From Bacillota bacterium (GTDB lineage Bacteria > Bacillota > Clostridia > Lachnospirales > Lachnospiraceae), in the NCBI GenBank assembly GCA_023415475.1, contig JAEZKL010000109.1, forward strand, positions 1 through 11,609: a stretch of DNA of 11,609 nt. Reading direction: 5' to 3'. A model generated the notes under the pieces. It worked only from the letters and a program-made list of their open reading frames with translations, was not told the DNA's origin and ran no database searches. Shown here piece by piece: positions 7,167 through 11,609 of the stretch. Both the position numbers and the translations under genes were made by a program. Numbering within the stretch: position 1 is the stretch's first letter; every line of letters starts with the position of its first letter.

Positions 7167-7600
7167 TTACATTACATCTCAAAAGCCATAAACAATACTC
7201 TCTTCCTATAAAACAAGATGTTCTAGTATGCCAATAATAAGAACTATTGAATGCATTACTTTCACATCTTTTAAGGAGAATTTAAACGCCATTGTCTAAT
7301 CGTTATAAAATTATTGCAGTAGCTATGCCTAAAAATGGGCAAAAAAAATTTGAGATTTTTTCTTCTTGAGCAGTTTTATAGCTAGAATATTTATTGTTAT
7401 ATATCATAATTTATAACTTATAATTATGCAACTAGATAACTTATTAAATTTAGAGAGTCCGTTCATAAGTATCTCTAATACAAAATCCTTCTTATAGCGA
7501 ATAGCGACTTGACATCATCATATCACAGTGTTTATATTTATGCAATATAATTTTTAAATATAAATTCAATTTATTAAACAATTCCAATGATATGAAGAAA
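7167..7600. other. AT-rich gene-free interval between the carB leader and the rsmA terminator
   Basis: No convincing gene is seen on either strand. It holds weak carB promoter candidates, a dyad TAGCTAT (7320-7326)/ATAGCTA (7378-7384), a short TTG-started frame on the plus strand (7292-7369, 25 codons, AAGGAG 13 bases upstream) that I do not accept as a gene, and a plus-strand TTGACA-18-TATATT (7509-7538) with no gene downstream of it. Its size and emptiness suggest a deletion or loss of a gene, perhaps carA, but no remnant is recognisable. Confidence 0.5.
7205..7234 (-). promoter_or_regulatory. Candidate carB promoter
   Basis: On the minus strand TTGGCA (7229-7234) is followed after 18 bases by TATAGG (7205-7210). 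It would start RNA near 7198, just ahead of the SD/anti-SD array, giving a leader of about 140 nt. A second candidate, TTGCAT-17-TATGAT (7403-7431), would give a leader of about 340 nt. Both are moderate consensus matches in AT-rich DNA. Confidence 0.3.
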
Positions 7601-7634
7601 GCCGGGAAACTTTTTGTAGAATTTCCCGGCCTTC
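7597..7634 (-). terminator. Intrinsic terminator of the tatD-rsmA unit
   Basis: GCCGGGAAA (7601-7609) pairs perfectly with TTTCCCGGC (7622-7630) around a 12-nt loop, and the stem extends by GAA/TTC. The one non-Watson-Crick position (7600/7631) is a G-U pair in minus-strand RNA but A-C in plus-strand RNA, and the minus strand continues TTTCTTC. It therefore most likely ends transcripts coming from rsmA. Confidence 0.8.
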
Positions 7635-7648
7635 TATTGGCGTATAAG

Positions 7649-7738
7649 CTAAGAGAACATTAGCAAATCTGCTTGCATATATGCAAACGAGTACTCCAGG
7701 GAAGCTCGTAAGGCGTCTTCTTCCGGTTGCATAATCAT
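7649..7738 (-). CDS. Possible small ORF (29 aa) downstream of rsmA
   Basis: ATG ATT ATG CAA CCG opens a 29-codon frame ending TAG, 43 bases after the rsmA stop and just before the shared terminator. The peptide begins MIMQPEEDALRAS and ends QADLLMFS: acidic N-terminal half, amphipathic helix-like C-terminal half. An AAAGGA lies 16 bases upstream, farther than ideal. The frame sits inside a 9-bp inverted repeat (GCGTATAAG 7640-7648, CTTATACGC 7744-7752) and overlaps the palindrome TTGCATATATGCAA (7673-7686), so a structured 3' RNA is an equally good reading. No family recognised. Confidence 0.25.
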   Translation of the reverse strand: MIMQPEEDALRASLEYSFAYMQADLLMFS

Positions 7739-7781
7739 GAATTCTTATACGCTATCCTTTACTAATCGATCATCGTTTATT

Positions 7782-8642
7782 TTACTTTGATAGGTGATTG
7801 GCCAATGCAGCGAACTGCTCCAGTGTCAATGCCTCTCCACGTATATTTTCCGGTATCCCCAGAGCCGTTAGCGCTTGTCCTATCTCCTCCTTGGAGAAGG
7901 AGATCTCTGACGAATTATTCAGACCATTCATCAAGGTCTTTCTTCTCTGATTGAAGGAAGCACGTATCATTTTAAACAGCAGCTTCTCATTCCTAACCTC
8001 TATCGGCGCTTCCTTATGTAAGGTCAGATTAATCACTGCAGAACCGACATTCGGCCGTGGCATAAAACAATTCGGCGGAACATTGGCAGCGATATAGGGC
8101 TTCGCATAATACTGCACTGCCAGAGACAGAGCGCCGTAATCCTTGCTTCCCGGAGATGCCTGCATACGGTCGGCAACCTCCTTCTGTACCATGACCGTGA
8201 CATTATTAAGCGGAAGATGGCGTTCAAAAAGGTCCATGATAATCGGAGTCGTAATATAATAAGGGAGATTAGCAACCACCTTAATCGGCTGATTATTGTT
8301 CCGCTCCTTCACCAGAGCATTCAGATCCAGCTTCAGGATATCACTATTAATTACGGTGACATTATCATATTCGGATAGGGTATCCTCCAGAATAGGAAGC
8401 AGCATCTTATCGATCTCAACTGCTACCACCTCTCTCGCATTTTCACAAAGATACTGAGTCAGGGTCCCAATCCCGGGACCAATCTCCAATACAAAATCAT
8501 CCTTCGTAATCCCGGCTGCCAGGATAATCTTATCCAGTACATGAGTATCAATCAAAAAGTTCTGTCCGAATTTCTTCTGGAAGACAAACTTATATTTATT
8601 TAATATTTCTATTGTATTCTTGGGATTTCCCAATTGCGCCAT
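7782..8642 (-). CDS. rsmA: 16S rRNA (adenine(1518)-N6/adenine(1519)-N6)-dimethyltransferase
   Basis: KsgA/RsmA dimethylates the two adjacent adenines in the 3'-terminal helix of 16S rRNA, a late small-subunit assembly checkpoint; loss gives kasugamycin resistance. Visible motifs: KKFGQNFLID (23-32), SAM-binding motif I LEIGPGIG (52-59), acidic E76-I-D78, the catalytic NLPYY (125-129), and the C-terminal FNQRRKTLMNGL rRNA-binding region. I start at 8642 because this ATG has GGAG at ideal spacing, while the ATG four codons upstream (8654) has none. The protein is then 286 aa, normal for the family. It lies about 58 bp after tatD on the same strand, with a TTCACAT/ATGTGAA hairpin (8663-8681) between. 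The rnmV gene often found between tatD and rsmA in Firmicutes is absent. Confidence 0.96.
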   Translation of the reverse strand: MAQLGNPKNTIEILNKYKFVFQKKFGQNFLIDTHVLDKIILAAGITKDDFVLEIGPGIGTLTQYLCENAREVVAVEIDKMLLPILEDTLSEYDNVTVINSDILKLDLNALVKERNNNQPIKVVANLPYYITTPIIMDLFERHLPLNNVTVMVQKEVADRMQASPGSKDYGALSLAVQYYAKPYIAANVPPNCFMPRPNVGSAVINLTLHKEAPIEVRNEKLLFKMIRASFNQRRKTLMNGLNNSSEISFSKEEIGQALTALGIPENIRGEALTLEQFAALANHLSK

Positions 8643-8700
8643 ATAGCTCTCCATTCTTATTGTTCACATAATTAATGTGAAGCATGATTTCTCTATCTCT

Positions 8701-9465
8701 TTAGATGCGGTAAAAACGCTTTGCATTCTCTGAGGTAACTCTGACAACCGTCTCATAATCCACCTTCTTAAGCTCCGCAAGCTGCTGTGCCACATAAGTC
8801 AGGTAGGTGGAATCATTGCGTTTCCCACGAAAGGGCACCGGTGCCAGATAAGGGCAATCCGTCTCAAGTACCAGCTGCTCCAGGGGCGCATATTCTACTA
8901 CTTCCTTCAGCTTCTTCCCATTGGTAAAGGTGAGGACCCCGCCGATACCGAGATAAAAGCCCATGTTCAGATATTGTCTGGCTTGCTCGACACCATAGGA
9001 GAAGCAATGAATAATTGCTCCTATACTGTCGGCCTTCGCTTCCTTCAGCATGTGATAAGTGTCATTAGCCGCATCCCTGCTGTGGATCACCAGGGGCAGA
9101 TTAAGCTCCCTTGCCAGCTCCATCTGGCGCTCAAACCACTTCTTCTGCGTATCACGGTCCGAGGTATCCCAGTAATAGTCCAGTCCGATCTCCCCGATGG
9201 CGATATTCTTCGGATGAGAGGCTTTTTCCTTAAGCCATCCGAAGTTCTCTTCATTCAATTCCTTAGCTGCCTCCGGATGAATCCCTACCGCGGCATAAAT
9301 GTAGGGATATTGATCTGCAAGCTTAAGGACTCGGTCAACGCTGTCGATGCTGGAGCAGACATCAACCACATATTCAATTCCCTGCTTCGGGAGTCGGTCA
9401 AGCAGCTCCTCCCTGTCTATGTCAAAAGCTTCATCTTCATAATGCGCGTGTGTCTCAAATATCAT
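8701..9465 (-). CDS. tatD: TatD family metal-dependent hydrolase (DNase/exonuclease)
   Basis: TIM-barrel metallohydrolase of the TatD/YabD family, whose characterised members are 3'-5' DNA exonucleases or D-Tyr-tRNA-type deacylase relatives; cytosolic. Metal ligands are all present: H6 and H8 (THAHYEDE), E92 (GEIGLDYYW), H128 (IHSRDA), H153 (IHCFSY) and D203 (LETDCPYLAP), followed by the signature RGKRNDS. The start at 9465 gives 254 aa, the usual size, begins MIFETHAH like its relatives, and has GGGGA six bases upstream. The longer frame from 9498 lacks a Shine-Dalgarno and would begin at the edge of a palindromic repeat. First gene of a probable tatD-rsmA operon, with its own promoter at 9611-9639. 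Confidence 0.95.
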   Translation of the reverse strand: MIFETHAHYEDEAFDIDREELLDRLPKQGIEYVVDVCSSIDSVDRVLKLADQYPYIYAAVGIHPEAAKELNEENFGWLKEKASHPKNIAIGEIGLDYYWDTSDRDTQKKWFERQMELARELNLPLVIHSRDAANDTYHMLKEAKADSIGAIIHCFSYGVEQARQYLNMGFYLGIGGVLTFTNGKKLKEVVEYAPLEQLVLETDCPYLAPVPFRGKRNDSTYLTYVAQQLAELKKVDYETVVRVTSENAKRFYRI

Positions 9466-9500
9466 GTTCTTCCCCATTCTTTGCGTATGTTTATCCATTT

Positions 9501-9566
9501 AAGTTTGTGCCAGGTGTGCAACGTCTCGCATGCGAGACGATTTACACTTTGATTATGCCGGCACAA
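9501..9566. repeat. Nested palindromic repeat in the tatD leader, REP-like copy 2
   Basis: An 18-bp perfect palindrome CGTCTCGCATGCGAGACG (9522-9539) is nested inside GTGT (9514-9517)/ACAC (9544-9547) and TTGTGCC (9505-9511)/GGCACAA (9560-9566). It shares AAGTTTGTGCC, an ACGATTT..ACACTT block and GGCACAA with the palindromes at 1574-1639. It lies wholly inside the predicted 5' untranslated region of tatD. Confidence 0.65.
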
Positions 9567-9610
9567 TGATATCATTTTCGTTTGCTGTCGGTATTATTCA
9601 AGTCCCAATC

Positions 9611-9639
9611 ATTATACAACAGCTTCCTATTCATTTCAA
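9611..9639 (-). promoter_or_regulatory. Promoter of tatD-rsmA
   Basis: Minus-strand TTGAAA (9634-9639), a 17-base spacer and a perfect TATAAT (9611-9616) form a strong vegetative promoter. The predicted start near 9604 gives a 5' leader of about 140 nt that contains the palindromic repeat at 9501-9566. Confidence 0.7.
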
Positions 9640-9787
9640 CCTGAGATAGCCAGGGATTGCGTTAGGGGTTGAGTGAAAAACTAAAATACAGATTAACAAA
9701 ATTAAAACCTATAAACTTTGTATTGATAGTTGTTAGGCATATACCATTTTCTATGCTATTTATATAAAATGTGTAGCATTCTAATGT

Positions 9788-10081
9788 TTATACTGTGGTG
9801 TTGAGTCTTTTCAATATTACATCTGACATTGTAAATAATCCTGCACGATTAAATGCAGAACAGTTTGACAGTTGAATTGCCTTTTCAGTTGCTCTCCAGT
9901 TCTTACCATCTGTCTCAATATATCCTAACGGCTGTAGCTTTTTTATGGCGTCATCAATTTCCGATTGATTAAAAATCGCATGATTAATCATATCACCAGT
10001 TGCAACAATTTGCTTTAAAGACGACCATTTATTAAGCAAGATTAAAGTAGTCAAAAACCATGCATCACTGAATTCAAACAT
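9788..10081 (-). CDS. Small uncharacterised protein, winged-helix-like
   Basis: A 97-aa protein of unrecognised family. The layout suggests a winged-helix fold: an N-terminal helix (DAWFLTTLILLNKW), a helix-turn-helix-like stretch SSLKQIVATGDMINHAIFNQSEIDDAIKKLQPLGYIE, then a short wing GKNWRATEKAIQL. That would make it a small DNA-binding or adaptor protein; this is inference from pattern only. The start at 10081 is chosen because GAGG lies nine bases upstream of it, whereas the ATG two codons earlier (10087) is only three bases from that site. It sits in AT-rich accessory DNA, bounded by inverted 12-mers. A weak ATGCTA/TAGCAT dyad (9753-9779) follows the stop. Confidence 0.7.
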   Translation of the reverse strand: MFEFSDAWFLTTLILLNKWSSLKQIVATGDMINHAIFNQSEIDDAIKKLQPLGYIETDGKNWRATEKAIQLSNCSAFNRAGLFTMSDVILKRLNTTV

Positions 10082-10147
10082 AATCATATACCTCGCTTAA
10101 AATAAAAATAATTTTCAGTTCATAATCGTGGAATTATGTAAAGTTAT

Positions 10148-10273
10148 CTACTTTTCAATAAACGGATTGATTCCACCGCCAAAGTACCACCTATTACATT
10201 CAATCCATTCAATGAACTTATCATAAAAATCATCAACAGATATTGGATTTTCACTTACGTTTTCAACTATCAA
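10148..10273 (-). pseudogene. Remnant of a small acidic protein gene (3' part)
   Basis: The minus strand encodes ENVSENPISVDDFYDKFIEW, then IECNRWYFGGGINPFIEK and TAG at 10148-10150. The composition and the compact FxxxFIxWIExNxWxFGGG pattern look like a genuine protein C-terminus. Upstream the frame meets the 12-mer repeat (10264-10275) and then a stop, leaving only a TTG (10271-10273) as possible start and no Shine-Dalgarno. It reads as a gene cut by the repeat boundary. A functional 41-aa protein is less likely. It lies upstream of the 97-aa gene on the same strand. Confidence 0.45.
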
Positions 10274-10337
10274 TATTCAGTTTTCAATGTACCTAATTAT
10301 CTAATTCTTAAATTATCAAAATTACAGTTTAGCGCAA

Positions 10338-10373
10338 TAAAAAACCACCAACCGAATATTGATAGTTGGTAGT
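10338..10373 (-). terminator. Intrinsic terminator of the 213-aa gene
   Basis: On the minus strand ACTACCAAC, a 12-nt loop and GTTGGTGGT (10344-10373) form a 9-bp stem with one U-G pair, followed immediately by TTTTTT, seven bases after the gene's stop codon. The loop contains part of the recurrent 12-mer TATTGATAGTTG (10357-10368). Confidence 0.85.
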
Positions 10374-10379
10374 ATGAAA

Positions 10380-11021
10380 TTACTTTAATTTTTTAAATTT
10401 AAGGGAAGCGTAAGAATTGGTTAGCTTTTTCCAATATTTATCTAGAATGTTTATTTGTTGTCTAATGTCTGAAAGTAAATCAATTTCAATCTTCTCATCT
10501 AATTCAACTCCCCCGAGATAATGGATATAATATTTGTTGTAGTACAATGACTCTTCATGTTTTCTATCATACTTCACCATCAAATCTACTATTGTATGCG
10601 CTCCTTTCAATCGAAGTTCAATCAAATCTTCAAGTGAATGCAAATGTTCAAGATTTAGTTCGGTTGACCAATGTAGCCCTCCTTGTAATACACCGTACAC
10701 TGCTATTGCGAATCGAATCGTTTCTTCGTTTTCTTCATAAAATTTAATATTTAATGTGCTCCTTAATTCTTGTCTAGCGCATTTAAATGGCAGCCTGCCA
10801 TCATCTAAAAGAGAGACCGCATCATCCACTGATAATTCCTTATTTTTAAGCTTTCTCTGAATTTCATAAAGTATATTCATAAAATCATTGTATACATTTT
10901 TTGTAAGGTCATATACCTTCTCAATATATTCATGAAATAGTTCAGTGTCTTTTTGATTAATAGAATCAGTAATTTTTTCTGTGTACTTTGCAATAGTTTG
11001 AATAGCATCAATAATAATCAT
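10380..11021 (-). CDS. Uncharacterised helical protein, 213 aa
   Basis: Unrecognised family. Predicted mostly alpha-helical and soluble, with charged helices near the N-terminus (YTEKITDSINQKDTELFHEY, FMNILYEIQRKLKNKELS) and a lysine-rich C-terminus ending LKFKKLK. A cysteine/arginine patch PFKCARQELRST and an aromatic YYNKYYIHYLGG stand out; no catalytic motif is evident. The start at 11021 is supported twice: AAAGGAGA ends seven bases before it, and the promoter at 11053-11081 would start RNA near 11046, downstream of the longer-frame ATG at 11081. Promoter, gene and terminator form a self-contained unit within an inverted-repeat-bounded block. AT-rich composition unlike carB or rsmA suggests acquired DNA. 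A defence or stress role is possible but unsupported by any motif. Confidence 0.75.
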   Translation of the reverse strand: MIIIDAIQTIAKYTEKITDSINQKDTELFHEYIEKVYDLTKNVYNDFMNILYEIQRKLKNKELSVDDAVSLLDDGRLPFKCARQELRSTLNIKFYEENEETIRFAIAVYGVLQGGLHWSTELNLEHLHSLEDLIELRLKGAHTIVDLMVKYDRKHEESLYYNKYYIHYLGGVELDEKIEIDLLSDIRQQINILDKYWKKLTNSYASLKFKKLK

Positions 11022-11052
11022 CTTCATTCTCCTTTGCAATATGTTTATTTGT

Positions 11053-11081
11053 ATCATAATGCAAAAGCCTCCAACTATCAA
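11053..11081 (-). promoter_or_regulatory. Promoter of the 213-aa gene
   Basis: Minus-strand TTGATA (11076-11081), 17-base spacer and TATGAT (11053-11058), with RNA start expected near 11046 and the Shine-Dalgarno at 11028-11035. The -35 hexamer lies inside the recurrent 12-mer repeat. Confidence 0.65.
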
Positions 11082-11140
11082 TATTCAATTGTCAATGTAC
11101 ACCAATTCTTAATTAACAAGTTTAAATTAACTACACGTAT

Positions 11141-11169
11141 TTGCCAATTTACTTTTTTTGTATTACATT
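11141..11169 (+). promoter_or_regulatory. Candidate promoter of the ECF sigma gene
   Basis: TTGCCA (11141-11146), a 17-base spacer and TACATT (11164-11169) face the sigma gene. The match is modest. A TGCAAC at 11188-11193 might alternatively be an ECF-type -35, but no convincing partner box was found. Confidence 0.25.
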
Positions 11170-11236
11170 AAAATTATTATCTTCTTCTGCAACATTATCT
11201 CTTTCTCTTGGATGTTACTAATGAAAGGAGGCTTCT

Positions 11237-11609
11237 ATGAACGACAGCATAATACGAACCCGGGACGATATTGATGCTACCATTGACACGTATTCTGATA
11301 CAATCTACAAGATAGCCTTCTCCTACACGAAAGAGAAAGCCATTTCAGAGGACATTCTGCAGGATGTCCTGATCAAGTATATGACAGATTCCACCTGTTT
11401 TCATGGAGATGAGCATAAAAAAGCTTGGTTGATACGCGTCACGATCAATGAATGTAAGAAGTTTTATCGTACCATTTGGAATAAAAAAAGAGTTTCATTA
11501 GAGGATATCTACCCCTTTCAGGATCCTGAAAAACATGAGGTATTTTATGCGGTTATGGATTTACCCCAAAAATACCGGCTCATCATCCACCTATACTATT
11601 ATGAAGAGT
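11237..11609 (+). CDS. ECF-type RNA polymerase sigma factor, N-terminal part (cut by window edge)
   Basis: The frame runs open from ATG 11237 to the right edge (124 codons). Region 2 is seen in DTYSDTIYKIAFSYTKEKAI followed by SEDILQDVLIKYM and KKAWLIRVTINECKKFYR, the helices that bind core polymerase and the -10 element. The sequence VFYAVMDLPQKYRLIIHLYYYEE begins region 4, which reads the -35 element. The size and lack of regions 1 and 3 point to the extracytoplasmic-function class. AAAGGAGG (11224-11231) lies five bases before the ATG, an excellent site. ECF sigma genes usually precede a membrane anti-sigma gene, which would lie beyond the window. It is divergent from the accessory block at 10357-11083. 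Confidence 0.93.
   Translation, partial: MNDSIIRTRDDIDATIDTYSDTIYKIAFSYTKEKAISEDILQDVLIKYMTDSTCFHGDEHKKAWLIRVTINECKKFYRTIWNKKRVSLEDIYPFQDPEKHEVFYAVMDLPQKYRLIIHLYYYEE

Larger units (their letters stand above)
9721..10275. repeat. Inverted-repeat-bounded block 1 (12-mer at both ends)
   Basis: TATTGATAGTTG at 9721-9732 faces its exact inverted copy CAACTATCAATA at 10264-10275. The block contains the 97-aa gene and a 41-codon gene remnant. The adjacent block at 10357-11083 is bounded by the same 12-mer in the same orientations. No transposase or recombinase is inside. The repeats could be terminal inverted repeats of a cassette-like element or recurrent regulatory ends. Confidence 0.5.
10357..11083. 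repeat. Inverted-repeat-bounded block 2 (12-mer at both ends)
   Basis: TATTGATAGTTG at 10357-10368 faces CAACTATCAATA at 11072-11083, enclosing the complete 213-aa gene. The match extends to a 15-mer, GAATATTGATAGTTG, at both ends. The right end of this block and the right end of block 1 share about 30 bases with two mismatches (10264-10293 and 11072-11101 region). The left copy lies in the gene's terminator loop and the right copy supplies its promoter -35. Confidence 0.55.

Noticed and set aside
7172..7189. Five-codon leader peptide (MAFEM) on the minus strand ahead of the carB array
   Set aside because: Too short to judge, its start would be only about nine bases from the predicted RNA start, and no run of regulatory codons is present.
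7292..7369. Plus-strand TTG-started 25-codon frame with AAGGAG upstream
   Set aside because: The spacing of 13 bases is too long, the start is TTG, the second half is an A/T homopolymer-rich stretch, and no homologous pattern is recognised.
7509..7538. Plus-strand TTGACA-18-TATATT promoter-like pair
   Set aside because: No plus-strand gene lies downstream and the next hairpin fits the minus strand better; such matches are common in AT-rich DNA.
8974..9552. Plus-strand frame of 192 codons opposite tatD
   Set aside because: It is the antisense shadow of tatD; the TatD metal-site motifs on the minus strand are unambiguous.
10380..11081. 233-aa version of the unknown protein starting at 11081
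   Set aside because: Its ATG lies within the promoter and upstream of the expected RNA start; the internal ATG at 11021 has the proper Shine-Dalgarno.
9721..11083. CRISPR array
   Set aside because: The four 12-mer copies are in opposite orientations and spaced by hundreds of bases containing coding sequence.

Overview
The window reads as chromosome of a low-GC anaerobic Firmicute, most likely a Lachnospiraceae (Clostridium cluster XIVa) relative. The grounds are a large-type SRP RNA beside tadA, a glycyl-radical-enzyme activase of the NrdG type, clostridial-style Shine-Dalgarno sites (AAAGGAGG, GGAGGTGA) and a Lachnospiraceae-like 412-aa uncharacterised protein. The species assignment is inference.

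Layout, left to right. (1) 1-779, minus strand: the SRP RNA, cut by the left window edge, and tadA, an arrangement typical of Firmicutes (tadA, SRP RNA, then dnaX, which would lie outside). (2) 885-2357, plus strand: a radical-SAM NrdG-type activase and a RimJ/RimL-like GNAT acetyltransferase. They are separated by about 225 bp of non-coding DNA made of palindromic repeats and a decayed, protein-like element. (3) 2408-7054, minus strand: the uncharacterised 412-aa protein and full-length carB without carA. carB is preceded by an unusual leader in which its own ribosome-binding sequence and the complement of that sequence alternate in tandem. (4) 7167-7600: an AT-rich gene-free stretch. (5) 7601-9640, minus strand: a tatD-rsmA unit with a strong promoter, a palindromic leader, a possible 29-codon small ORF after rsmA, and a terminator. 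(6) 9721-11083: a visibly AT-richer accessory patch with two unrecognised genes and a gene remnant. It is built as two adjacent blocks, each bracketed by inward-facing copies of the same 12-mer. (7) 11237 to the right edge, plus strand: the start of an ECF-type sigma factor gene.

The core genes serve translation and nucleotide metabolism: tRNA A34 deamination (TadA), 16S rRNA dimethylation (RsmA), protein targeting (SRP RNA), dNTP supply without oxygen (NrdG) and carbamoyl phosphate for arginine and pyrimidines (CarB). The two most unusual signals are the repeated SD/anti-SD array in the carB leader and the pair of inverted-repeat-bounded gene blocks at 9721-11083. Several start codons were moved inward from the longest ORF because a Shine-Dalgarno site, and in one case a promoter, supports the internal ATG: rsmA, tatD, the 97-aa gene and the 213-aa gene.
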